From positions 1,116,001-1,180,000 of the forward strand of contig NZ_CP060506.1 of assembly GCF_015240065.1 (NCBI RefSeq): a DNA stretch of 64,000 nucleotides, written 5' to 3'. Source of the stretch: Nanchangia anserum. Lineage in GTDB: Bacteria; Actinomycetota; Actinomycetes; Actinomycetales; Actinomycetaceae. This document shows positions 1-8,486 of the stretch, piece after piece (the first letter of the stretch is position 1; the number at the start of each line of letters is the position of its first letter). Made by a program: the position numbers and the translations under genes. A model generated the notes under the pieces. That model was not told where the DNA came from. It did not search any database and saw only the letters and a program-made list of their open reading frames with translations.

Positions 1-19
1 GGGCCGCGGCGGTCCTTGC

Positions 20-2101
20 CTAAGAGCCGTTTTCCGGAGAGGTGTCTCGGCTCGCCCATGCCGCTGCGGCGCGCGTGACCTCAGCGTCGAGCTCGCCGCC
101 GGCAACGAGGGCAAGAATAGGGGCGCCGAACGTCTCGAGTTTTGCCGGCCCGATTCCCCGCAACATGCCGAGGTGCTTGAGAGTTCGCGGGCGCGCCTGA
201 GCGATGTCGCGCAGCGCCGTATCGGTGGCGATGATGTAGGCGGGCAGTCCGACCTGTTTCGCCACTTGGGCGCGCCACGAACGCAGGGTCTCGAACAGCG
301 CGGCGTCCTCGGGCGTGGCGTCGCCGAGGAAGCGCTGGGTCTCGTTGCCCGACGTCGCTCGCGTGCGCTTCGGCCGCGAGCGCGCGCGTCCGACCTCGGG
401 CCACACGCGCGTAAGGAATCGCGACACCTTGCGGTTTCCCCGGCGACCGGGGGTGCGGGCACGCGCGTACGAGATCCGCAGGTGGCGTTTGGCGCGGGTA
501 ACGCCGACGTAGGCGAGCCGCAGTTCTTCCTCGACCATGTCGGCGTCCGAGCGCGAGCGCACGAACGGTATGAGCCCTTCGCTGAACCCGACGAGAAAGA
601 CGGCCTCCCATTCGAGGCCCTTGGCCGAGTGCAGCGACGACAACATAACGCCGTCGATCTCGGGAGCCGCCTGGGCCGAGGCCCGCTCGAGCAGCTCAGC
701 GGCAAAGGCGGCCAGCGTGATTTCCCCGTCCTCGCGCGCACCGGCCAACTCGACGAGCGCGTTGAGGTAGTTCCACTTCTCGCGCACGGCTCCCTGGCGC
801 TCGGGTGCCGTGGCCGTCCATCCATTGGCCTCGGCGGCCGCGCGCATCGCGTCGGCCAAGTCTGTCGTCTGCGGGGTAAGCCTGGCCGCCGCCTGGAGCG
901 ACGCGACCGTGCGGCGAACGTCCTCTCGGTCGAAGAACTTTTGTCCCCCGTGCACGACGAAACCGATGCCCGCGCGCTGTAGCGCGTCTTCGAACGCCGC
1001 CGATTGGGCGTTGATGCGGAAGAGGATGGCGATCTGGGACGGCGCCACACCGGAGCGGATGAGGTCGCCGATCTGGGCCGCCACCTGGGTGGCTTCTTCC
1101 TCGTCGTCGCTGTAGGAGGCGAATCCCACGGCCGGCCCCGACTCGGGAATCGCGCGCAGATGCACGGACTGGGTCGATGCCGCCCGGCTCATGAGGTGGT
1201 TGGCTAGTGAGACGATTTGGGGCGTCGAGCGATAGTCGCGGTTGAGTTCGACGACGCGGGCCTCGGGATAGGTCGTCGTGAACTCGCGCAGGTAGCGCTC
1301 GGTGGCGCCGGTGAAGGAATAGATCGTCTGCGCCGCGTCGCCGACGACGCAGATATCGCGGCGATCCCCCAGCCACAGCGACAGCAGGCGTGCCTGTAGC
1401 GGCGAGACGTCTTGGTATTCGTCGACGACGAAATGGCGGTATTGCTGACGAATCTGTGCGGCGATGTCGGGGCGCTCCTCGAGCATTCCACACGTCAACG
1501 TCAACACGTCTTCAAAGTCGATGATGCCGCGTTCGGATTTCGTGTCCTGATAGACGCGCAACAGCTTCGCCATCGTGTGGGCGTCGAGCTCCGCGGGAAC
1601 CGCGCGACCCAGGCGAGCGACGGTCTCGGGGTATTCGGCATCCCCCACGAGGGAGACGGCCGCCCATTCGATCTCTTGGGACAGATCGCGGATGCGGTCG
1701 GTGTCAATGCGGATCCCCAGCCGGGACGCGGCGGCGGTGACCTGAGACGCTTTGCGCGCGCTCAGCTCGGGGAACGGCCCGCCGACGGCGGTGGGCCAGA
1801 AGAACCGCAGCTGTCGCAGCGCGGCGGAGTGGAACGTCCGCGCCGCCACGCGGTCAACCCCGATGGTTTGCAACCGGGTGCTCATCTCGACGGCGGCACG
1901 CTGAGTAAAGGTGACGGCCATGACGTTCGTCGGCGTGTACTGGTTCGTCGCGACCCCGTAGGCGATGCGGTAGGTGATGGCCCGGGTCTTTCCCGTCCCG
2001 GCCCCGGCGCGAACGCACATGGGCCCGAGGGGATGGGCAGCGACGTCGCGCTGGTTCTCGTCGAGGCAATCGAGCAGCTGGGAGGGATCACGCATAGCCA
2101 T
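20..2101 (-). CDS. uvrD2: UvrD/Rep-family ATP-dependent DNA helicase with HRDC domain (UvrD2-like)
   Basis: A 693-residue superfamily 1A helicase. Visible motifs are the Walker A GAGTGKT at residues 33-39, the motif II region DEYQDVS, the motif IV-type NRDYRST, and the late motif LAYVGVTRAK. The last ~90 residues read as an HRDC domain (GMLRGIGPAKLETFG), which is the layout of actinobacterial UvrD2. The family unwinds DNA 3' to 5' in repair. The start lies 12 bp after the nudC stop with AAAGGAAC just upstream, so the two genes are probably cotranscribed. The initiator could be Met1 or Met3. Function is from family knowledge. Confidence 0.93.
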   Translation of the reverse strand: MAMRDPSQLLDCLDENQRDVAAHPLGPMCVRAGAGTGKTRAITYRIAYGVATNQYTPTNVMAVTFTQRAAVEMSTRLQTIGVDRVAARTFHSAALRQLRFFWPTAVGGPFPELSARKASQVTAAASRLGIRIDTDRIRDLSQEIEWAAVSLVGDAEYPETVARLGRAVPAELDAHTMAKLLRVYQDTKSERGIIDFEDVLTLTCGMLEERPDIAAQIRQQYRHFVVDEYQDVSPLQARLLSLWLGDRRDICVVGDAAQTIYSFTGATERYLREFTTTYPEARVVELNRDYRSTPQIVSLANHLMSRAASTQSVHLRAIPESGPAVGFASYSDDEEEATQVAAQIGDLIRSGVAPSQIAILFRINAQSAAFEDALQRAGIGFVVHGGQKFFDREDVRRTVASLQAAARLTPQTTDLADAMRAAAEANGWTATAPERQGAVREKWNYLNALVELAGAREDGEITLAAFAAELLERASAQAAPEIDGVMLSSLHSAKGLEWEAVFLVGFSEGLIPFVRSRSDADMVEEELRLAYVGVTRAKRHLRISYARARTPGRRGNRKVSRFLTRVWPEVGRARSRPKRTRATSGNETQRFLGDATPEDAALFETLRSWRAQVAKQVGLPAYIIATDTALRDIAQARPRTLKHLGMLRGIGPAKLETFGAPILALVAGGELDAEVTRAAAAWASRDTSPENGS

Positions 2102-2113
2102 GGCGGTTCCTTT

Positions 2114-3083
2114 CTACCACGGCGCCACGTGGGTCGGGCGGCGCAGGGGATGCCCGAGCCAGTCCTCGATGAGCGTCGCCGCGATCGCCGTCGGCCCCGG
2201 CGGGGTGACCTCGCCGCTCATGCAGGCGCGGTCGTAGTCGTCGCGGGTGAAGAACGCCGCGCGATCGAGTTCACCGTCGGCCAAGCGCAGCTCTCCCCCG
2301 CGCGTGCGAGCGCGGAACCCGAGCATGAGTGAGCGCGGGAACGGCCACGCCTGCGAGGCGACGTAGGTGATGTCGCTAACGCTCAGTCCGGTCTCTTCCG
2401 CGACCTCGCGTTCGACCCCGCGCTCGACGGCCTCGCCGGCCTCAATGTAGCCGGCGATGAGCGACATCGAACGCGGCCGCCACATGACGTTATGAGCCAA
2501 CAGCAGCCGATCACGTTCGTCGGTGATCGCGACGATAACCGAGGGGTCTTGGCGCGGATACTCGATGCGTTCACACCCCGTGCACCTTTGCTCCCACCCA
2601 CCAGCACTCGGCACGCTCGCGCCACCGCAGCGGGCACAGTGGTGGGAATTTGCCCACCAGTGGGCGAGCGCGAACGCGTGGGACGCCGCCGTCGCATCAG
2701 CTCCCTCGAGCTCCCCCGCTTCGCGAAGCGGCCGCCACGCCGGCCACGCCTCCTCGGCCGGTGCACCCTGCTCGGGCACCAGCGCCGCCGCCTCGCGCTC
2801 ATCGAGGACGATACCGACGACGAGGCGCCCCGCGTCGAGCCCGAGCATCCACAGCCTTCCCGCGCGGTAGCGCTCGGCCGGTGAACGCGCGGCAAAAACA
2901 CGGGCGCGCTCAGCGGCGCTCAGATCGAGCAGGCGACGGGGATTCGCGGCGAGGATGCAGCGACGCGGGCCAATGGCGATGACGCGGGTGCGCGCGTCGG
3001 CGGCACCATCGGGGTCAAACGTCGGCGCGCGTCAGTGGCCAGGTCGAGGGCGCCCCGCGGGCCATAGCGGGCACGGGCGTCAT
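2114..3083 (-). CDS. nudC: NAD(+)/NADH diphosphatase (Nudix), interrupted by a frameshift near the N-terminus
   Basis: The C-terminal 244 residues are open from 2848. They carry a Cys4 zinc site (CARC...CTGC) and a complete Nudix box (GYIEAGEAVERG ... REVAEETGL). These are followed by SQAWPFPRS, a one-residue variant of the SQPWPFPxS signature that marks NADH pyrophosphatases. Upstream of 2848 the same frame stays open to 3031 and looks like NudC but has no ATG, GTG or TTG. An ATG at 3083 begins MTPVPAMARGALDLATD in another frame. A one-base indel around 3025-3035 (a GCGCGCG stretch) would join them into ~320 residues, normal for the family. The enzyme hydrolyses NAD(H) and decaps NAD-RNA. 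The frameshift may be a sequencing error. Confidence 0.85.
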
Positions 3084-3133
3084 GAGACCACCGTACGCCA
3101 GAGTGCACCGGCGGTAGGCATAGGCTAGGGGCC

Positions 3134-3886
3134 ATGACTGAGACCGCGACACCGCTACGCGCCGACGGGCGCGCCGATGACGAACTGCGCCCCATCCGCA
3201 TCGAACGAGGCTGGATCGACCAGGCCGAGGGCTCGGCCCTCATCTCGTTCGGCAATACCCGGGTGCTCTGCGTGGCCTCCCTGACCGAGGGGGTGCCGCG
3301 GTGGCGCAAGGATTCGGGCCTGGGATGGGTCAGCGCGGAATACTCGATGCTGCCACGTGCGACGTCGACGCGCTCGGCGCGTGAATCCGTCAAGGGCAAG
3401 CGCTCGGGACGCACCCACGAGATTTCGCGCCTCATTGGCCGCTCGCTGCGCGCCATCGTCGATATGAGCGCGCTGGGCGAGAACACGATTCTCCTCGATT
3501 GCGACGTCCTCCAGGCCGATGGCGGCACGCGCACGGCCTCGATCACCGGCGCCTACGTTGCTCTCGCCGATGCCGTGCGTTGGGGGCAGGCCAACGGCCT
3601 CATTCGCCCCGACACACCCACGCGCCGCGTCCTCACCGATTCCATCTCGGCGATCTCGGTCGGCCTTGTCGGTTCGCGCACGCTCCTCGACCTGCCCTAC
3701 GAGGAGGACTCGCGCGCCGACACCGACATGAACGTCGTTCAGACCGGCTCCGGGGCCTTCGTCGAGGTCCAGGGAACCGCCGAGGGCACACCGTTCGATC
3801 GCCGCCAGCTCGATTCGCTGCTTGAGCTAGCCACGCGCGGCAACGCCGAGCTCGCCCGGATTCAGCGCGAGGCGCTGGAGGCGTGA
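3134..3886 (+). CDS. rph: Ribonuclease PH
   Basis: A 250-residue phosphorolytic 3'-5' exoribonuclease of the RNase PH family that trims tRNA 3' ends. The family core is visible: [18 protein letters not shown] near residue 80, then the [19 protein letters not shown] region that shapes the phosphate and RNA site. Length is normal. The stop overlaps the rdgB start by four bases, so the pair is translationally coupled. In mycobacteria the same two genes lie beside the MBL and murI genes found here on the opposite strand. Confidence 0.96.
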   Translation: MTETATPLRADGRADDELRPIRIERGWIDQAEGSALISFGNTRVLCVASLTEGVPRWRKDSGLGWVSAEYSMLPRATSTRSARESVKGKRSGRTHEISRLIGRSLRAIVDMSALGENTILLDCDVLQADGGTRTASITGAYVALADAVRWGQANGLIRPDTPTRRVLTDSISAISVGLVGSRTLLDLPYEEDSRADTDMNVVQTGSGAFVEVQGTAEGTPFDRRQLDSLLELATRGNAELARIQREALEA

Positions 3887-4539
3887 TCGTGGACGTGCCC
3901 GAGACCGCCAAGCTCGTCCTGGCCACCCACAACCCGCACAAGGTCGACGAACTGCGCGCCATCCTCGCTCCGCTCGTGTCCGGCTGGCGCGACGACTGGG
4001 TCATCTCGGCCGCGCAGGTCGGCGCTGACGAACCCGTCGAGGACGGGACGACGTTCAGCGCCAACGCCCGCATCAAGGCCGAGGCCCTGTCACGGGCGAC
4101 CGGCCTGCCAGCAGTTGCCGACGATTCGGGCCTGTGCGTCGACATTCTCGGCGGTGCTCCGGGAATCTTCTCGGCGCGCTGGTGCGGCCGCCACGGCGAC
4201 GATCAGGCCAATCTCGACCTGCTCCTCGCCCAGCTCGCCGACGTCGCCGATCCCCACCGCCAGGCGCGCTTCGTCTCCGCTGCCGTCCTCGTCACGCCCG
4301 GCGGCGTCGTCCGTTCCGCACTCGGGGAGCTGCGCGGTCGCCTGCTCACGGCACCGCGCGGAAGCGCGGGCTTCGGTTACGACCCCATTTTTGTTCCCGA
4401 CGGTTTCGACGTGACGACAGCCGAGATGAGCCCCGAGGAAAAGAACGCCATCTCCCATCGCGGCCTATCGTTCCGCCAACTGGCTCCCGTCATCGCCACC
4501 GTCATCGAACTGGGACCGGACGCGCGCGACGAGGTCTAG
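3883..4539 (+). CDS. rdgB: XTP/dITP diphosphatase (non-canonical purine NTP pyrophosphatase)
   Basis: A 218-residue HAM1/RdgB family protein that hydrolyses dITP, XTP and similar oxidised purine nucleotides to clean the nucleotide pool. Signature segments are [13 protein letters not shown] at the N-terminus, [20 protein letters not shown] in the middle, and [12 protein letters not shown] plus [10 protein letters not shown] at the end. The start is GTG inside the rph stop (GTGA overlap). The 3' end overlaps the convergent MBL-fold gene by four bases. Confidence 0.95.
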   Translation: MIVDVPETAKLVLATHNPHKVDELRAILAPLVSGWRDDWVISAAQVGADEPVEDGTTFSANARIKAEALSRATGLPAVADDSGLCVDILGGAPGIFSARWCGRHGDDQANLDLLLAQLADVADPHRQARFVSAAVLVTPGGVVRSALGELRGRLLTAPRGSAGFGYDPIFVPDGFDVTTAEMSPEEKNAISHRGLSFRQLAPVIATVIELGPDARDEV

Positions 4540-5321
4540 GCGTCGACCTCGTAGGTGACCTCGGGCGCGATGAGGTCGATGGGGCCATCCCACACCGCGC
4601 GCGCTTCGCTCAGCGGGATGTCGGGATCCGTCCACGGCTGGATGTGCGTCAACAGCATCCGCTTGACGCCGGCCTCGGCGCCGACTCGGGCCGCCCGTGC
4701 GCCGTCTAGGTGCACTCCGCGAGCGCTATCGGCACCGGTGAAGCCGCATTCGCATAGGAACAGGTCGGCGTCTCGGGCCGCCTCGATGAGGCCGGGGCAC
4801 GTATCGGTGTCCCCCGAGTACGTGATGATCTGCGGGCCGTGTGGTCCCGGTCCCTCGATGCGCAGCGCGTAGGAGGGGATCGTGTGGCGCACGGCGAATG
4901 CCGTGATTTTCAGGCACCCGATCTCGAAGACGGCGTTGTCGGCGAGGACGCCGTGGCTGAATTCCCCCGCGAAGGTGTCGTCATCGGCGTAGCCGTCGAG
5001 TCCGCGCATGCGGGCAATCACGTCGGCGGGGGCGAGCAACGGCAGCGGCGGCAGAGGGCCCGCGGGGTTCCAGCGCCGGTAGATCTGCATCGACATGAGG
5101 TCGCCGCAGTGGTCGATGTGGAGGTGGGACAGCGCGATGGCGTCGATCTCGCTCGGCGGGCACACCCGCCACAGCGCGCCGAAGCTGCCGGGTCCCAGAT
5201 CGAGGACGATCGACGTCGTGCGTTCGCCGTCATCGGCGCGCACGAGGTAGCTCGAGGCGGGCGAGGACGGTCCCGACATCGATCCCGTCGCGCCCAGCGC
5301 GATGAGGTTCATGGAGCTCAT
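4536..5321 (-). CDS. MBL-fold metallo-hydrolase, Rv1339-type (putative cyclic nucleotide phosphodiesterase)
   Basis: A 261-residue metallo-beta-lactamase fold protein with the metal motif SHLHIDHCGD, a later YSGDTDTCPGL aspartate and a C-terminal LLTHIQPW histidine. These are the usual ligands of a binuclear metal site. Its place between murI and rph matches mycobacterial Rv1339, which has been reported as an atypical class II cAMP phosphodiesterase. The assignment rests on fold plus synteny, and the substrate is inferred. Start overlaps the murI stop by four bases. Confidence 0.85.
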   Translation of the reverse strand: MSSMNLIALGATGSMSGPSSPASSYLVRADDGERTTSIVLDLGPGSFGALWRVCPPSEIDAIALSHLHIDHCGDLMSMQIYRRWNPAGPLPPLPLLAPADVIARMRGLDGYADDDTFAGEFSHGVLADNAVFEIGCLKITAFAVRHTIPSYALRIEGPGPHGPQIITYSGDTDTCPGLIEAARDADLFLCECGFTGADSARGVHLDGARAARVGAEAGVKRMLLTHIQPWTDPDIPLSEARAVWDGPIDLIAPEVTYEVDA

Positions 5322-6127
5322 GTCGTCACCGGGTCCAATCCCTCGACGTTGGGCCCCAAGATCCGGTGAGCCAACGCCAGGAAGCGATCGGCCGGTCCCG
5401 TCGCCGTGAAGCGGTGGACCGGCGGGTCGAGTCGGGGATCGCGCATGAGGTCGGCACGGGCCAATTCGGCGTAGGCGCGCCGGGCTGTCGTCGAGGACGA
5501 GGACACGAGGGTCACTCCGTCACCGCACACGTAGCTGATGGCGCCTGCCAGCAGCGGATAGTGGGTGCACCCGAGGACGAGGGTGTCGATGTCGTGGGCG
5601 ATGAGAGGTTCCAGGTAGGAACGCGCGACCGCGAGGAGGTCGTCGCCCGTCGTGATCCCGGCCTCGGCGAATTCGACAAATCGCGGGCACGCGTTGGCAT
5701 AGACCTCGACGCCGGGCACGACCGAAAGCGTGTCTTGATAGACCCCCGACGTCACCGTCGCGACCGTCCCGATGACGCCGATGCGGTGATTCGTCGTCGC
5801 CCGCAGCGCCGCGTGAGCGGCCGGGACGACGACCTCGACGACGGGGATGCCGCGGGAATCCGTGTAGCGCTCGCGTGCGTCGTGGAGGACCGCCGATGAC
5901 GCCGTATTGCACGCGATGACGATCATCTTGACGCCGGAATCGACGAGATCGTCCATGATCTGGAGCGCGTATGTACGCACCTGCGCGAGGGGCTTGTCGC
6001 CGTAAGGGGTGTGCGCGGTGTCGCCCACGTAGAGAATCTGTTCGTGGGGCAGCACGTCAAGGACCGAACGCGCAACCGTTAACCCGCCGACCCCGGAATC
6101 AAAGATACCGATCGGTGCGTTATTCAC
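5318..6127 (-). CDS. murI: Glutamate racemase
   Basis: A 269-residue cofactor-independent racemase that supplies D-glutamate for peptidoglycan. The two catalytic cysteines are visible in VIACNTASSA and LGCTHYPLLAG, and the N-terminus GIFDSGVGGLTVARS is typical. Length is normal. It is the upstream partner of the MBL-fold gene, with a four-base overlap. A 9-bp gap separates it from the upstream DUF2017 gene, so all four genes from clpS to the MBL gene may form one transcript. Confidence 0.96.
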   Translation of the reverse strand: MNNAPIGIFDSGVGGLTVARSVLDVLPHEQILYVGDTAHTPYGDKPLAQVRTYALQIMDDLVDSGVKMIVIACNTASSAVLHDARERYTDSRGIPVVEVVVPAAHAALRATTNHRIGVIGTVATVTSGVYQDTLSVVPGVEVYANACPRFVEFAEAGITTGDDLLAVARSYLEPLIAHDIDTLVLGCTHYPLLAGAISYVCGDGVTLVSSSSTTARRAYAELARADLMRDPRLDPPVHRFTATGPADRFLALAHRILGPNVEGLDPVTT

Positions 6128-6136
6128 GCCCCCAGC

Positions 6137-6733
6137 CTAGTGGGCGCTATCGCGAGCATCCATGACCGCCAGCAGTGACTCTTGCCACGCGCCAACGACC
6201 AGGAAAACGCTCGCAACCAGCGGATTTACCCCCTCAGCGCGCACCAATTCGGCGACGTCGGTGGCGCGGGACACGTCCAAGACATAGCGGTGAATCGCCT
6301 CGACGTCGGCAGCCGTGGCCGCCCCGAGTGTCCCCGCGAGCGCCAGCCGCACGTCCGTGAGCCCCCCGAGCCACACCCATTCCTGCCCCGGTGTAAGTAC
6401 CAGGCTCCCGTCGGCCGCGACCTTGCGCAGATCGGCGGCGAGCACCCCCATGCGCTCGGCCTTTTCCTGGCGCAGGGTCTCGACGCTCATGGCGCGCAGC
6501 TCGTCGTCGAGATCGGGGTCGCTCGCCATCGGTTGCAGGAGATTGACGAGGGAGCGGTTCGCCGGATCGGGCATCTCGGGAGCATCATCGGTCAGCGCAT
6601 TCATCAGGGCCGGGTCGATGATGGGGGCATCGAGAAGAACGATGATTTCGTCTGCGGCACGCGCCACCAGCTCGGCGTCGTCGCGGGGAAGCTCCACAAC
6701 GATGCCGCCGTGGCCGCATCGAAACGCGCTCAC
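6137..6733 (-). CDS. DUF2017 family protein
   Basis: A 198-residue protein, mostly helical and acidic. It matches the DUF2017 family by its length and its fixed place between clpS and murI in actinobacteria. A longer open frame exists upstream, but the GTG at 6733 sits in a GTGA overlap with the clpS stop and the family-like sequence begins there (VSAFRCGHGGIVVELP). The biochemical role is unknown. The neighbourhood suggests a link to ClpS or ClpP proteolysis, which is inference only. Confidence 0.8.
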   Translation of the reverse strand: MSAFRCGHGGIVVELPRDDAELVARAADEIIVLLDAPIIDPALMNALTDDAPEMPDPANRSLVNLLQPMASDPDLDDELRAMSVETLRQEKAERMGVLAADLRKVAADGSLVLTPGQEWVWLGGLTDVRLALAGTLGAATAADVEAIHRYVLDVSRATDVAELVRAEGVNPLVASVFLVVGAWQESLLAVMDARDSAH

Positions 6734-7023
6734 GATGGGTCCGCTTCGAGCGTCGCGCGTAAACCGTACCCGTGCATGGCCACGACGTCGGCCTCCATAC
6801 GTTCGCGCGCCCCACGCGAGACCGTGGCCGATCCCGTGCGGTGGACCTGCATCATGAGGGCGTGGGCCTGGGCCTGGGTATAGCCGAAATGCTCGCGAAA
6901 AACGCGGGTGACATAGGCCATGAGATTGACCGGATCGTCCCACACGACGGTGCGCCAGCCGCTATATCCACCCTGGGGGCGGATTTTCGGCCGCGTGGCA
7001 CTCAGGGGCGACGAAGCGGTCAT
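6730..7023 (-). CDS. clpS: ATP-dependent Clp protease adaptor ClpS
   Basis: A 97-residue adaptor that delivers N-degron substrates to ClpC/ClpA-ClpP. The conserved core WRTVVWDDPVNLMAYV sits after a short flexible N-terminus. It is followed by the HALMMQVHRTGSATV helix and strand that bind the N-terminal residue of the substrate. The frame stays open further upstream, but the ATG at 7023 gives the usual family length. The stop overlaps the DUF2017 start. Confidence 0.93.
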   Translation of the reverse strand: MTASSPLSATRPKIRPQGGYSGWRTVVWDDPVNLMAYVTRVFREHFGYTQAQAHALMMQVHRTGSATVSRGARERMEADVVAMHGYGLRATLEADPS

Positions 7024-7114
7024 GAGTCCCATCGTAGGCATCCGGGCGGGTGTGCGAGGTGGTTTCGCGATTCGCCGCACCCTGCCGGCGGCTCGCCTCA
7101 GTTAGGCTTGCAGA

Positions 7115-8479
7115 ATGACCTCGTCATTCACGACAGCGCTGCTGACCGACATGTACGAACTGACAATGCTTGACGCCGCGCTGGCATCGGGCACGGCCGA
7201 GCGTTCGTGCGTTTTCGAACTTTTCGGCCGACGGCTGCCGCCCTCTCGTCGCTTCGGCGTGGTCGCCGGCCAGGCGCGTTTCCTTGAGGCGCTTGCGCGG
7301 TTCCGCTTCGACGAAGCCGACCTCGCCTATCTGGCCGATAACCGCATCGTGTCGACGAGGACGCTTGACTTCTTGCGCTCCTACCGTTTCACCGGCACGA
7401 TCCTGGGATACCGCGAGGGCGAGTGCTATTTTGAGAACTCTCCGCTACTCACCGTCTTCGCTTCCTTCGCCGAGGCGGTGGTCATCGAGACCGTGGCACT
7501 GTCGATTCTCAACCACGACTGCGCCGTGGCCTCGGCCGCTTCGCGGATGACGATCGCCGCCCACGGTCGCCCCTGCCTGGATATGGGAGCCCGCCGCACC
7601 CACGAGCGCGCCGGTGTCTCCGCGGCGCGTGCCGCCGTCATCGGCGGCTTCGCCGGGACGTCGAATCTCGAGGCCGGCAAGCGCTACGGGATTACGACGA
7701 TCGGGACGTCGGCGCACTCGTTCACCCTCGTCCACGACGACGAGGAGGCAGCTTTTCGCGCCCAGGTGGCGGCGATGGGGCCGGGGACGACGCTGCTCGT
7801 CGATACCTTCGACGTCACGCGCGGGGTCGAGCGCGCGGTGCGCATCGCCCGCGAGGCCGGCGGCGAGCTGGGGGCCGTGCGCCTGGACTCGGGCGACCTC
7901 GTTGCTCAGGCGTTCAAGGTTCGCGAACAGCTCGATGCGCTGGGGGCCCACTCGACCAAGATCACGGTGACCAACGATCTCGACGAATACGCGATCGCCT
8001 CGCTGGGGGCCGCTCCCGTCGACTCCTACGGCGTGGGCACGAAGCTCGTCACGGGGTCGGGAATTCCCACCGCGGCGCTCGTCTACAAACTCGTCCAGTA
8101 CACCGACGAGGCCGGCACGCGCCACGACGTCGCGAAAAAGTCGGCATCTAAGCAGACGGTCGGGGGTGCCAAGTTCGCCGGCCGCGTCATCGGCGAGGAC
8201 GGGTACGCGAGCGAGGAGCTGCTCGTCGTCGCCGATGAGCGCGAGCGCGCCGAGGAGATCTTCGCCGAGCGCGGGGCCCGGCCCCTGCAAGTCCCCCTCG
8301 TCGTTGACGGCGAGATCAACCGTCTCTACGTCGGCCCGCAGGCGCTCACCGACGCCCAGGCTCATCACATCAGCGCGCGCAACGAGCTGCCCTATCCCGC
8401 GTGGCGGCTCTCGGCCGGCGAACCGGCGATTCCCACTCACTACGTCGACGTGGCTGACCGCCCCGACGAGACAGAGTAG
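7115..8479 (+). CDS. pncB: Nicotinate phosphoribosyltransferase
   Basis: A 454-residue enzyme of NAD salvage that makes nicotinate mononucleotide from nicotinate and PRPP. The N-terminus TDMYELTMLDAAL, the active-site region GTSAHSFTLVHDDE with the histidine that is phosphorylated in this family, and the VRLDSGDL phosphate-binding segment are all present. Length fits the actinobacterial type II-like form. It is divergent from clpS, with ~90 bp between them that must hold both promoters. Confidence 0.95.
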   Translation: MTSSFTTALLTDMYELTMLDAALASGTAERSCVFELFGRRLPPSRRFGVVAGQARFLEALARFRFDEADLAYLADNRIVSTRTLDFLRSYRFTGTILGYREGECYFENSPLLTVFASFAEAVVIETVALSILNHDCAVASAASRMTIAAHGRPCLDMGARRTHERAGVSAARAAVIGGFAGTSNLEAGKRYGITTIGTSAHSFTLVHDDEEAAFRAQVAAMGPGTTLLVDTFDVTRGVERAVRIAREAGGELGAVRLDSGDLVAQAFKVREQLDALGAHSTKITVTNDLDEYAIASLGAAPVDSYGVGTKLVTGSGIPTAALVYKLVQYTDEAGTRHDVAKKSASKQTVGGAKFAGRVIGEDGYASEELLVVADERERAEEIFAERGARPLQVPLVVDGEINRLYVGPQALTDAQAHHISARNELPYPAWRLSAGEPAIPTHYVDVADRPDETE

Positions 8480-8486
8480 CGCGCCC

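Noticed and set aside
2920..3546. 208-codon minus-strand frame opposite rph
   Set aside because: Mostly a shadow of rph. Only its last ~55 codons matter, as the displaced N-terminus of nudC.
5366..5899. Long plus-strand open frame opposite murI
   Set aside because: Shadow of murI in high-GC sequence. No family resemblance and no ribosome-binding site. Many similar frames lie opposite argG, pheT, aceE, proS and comM and were left out for the same reason.
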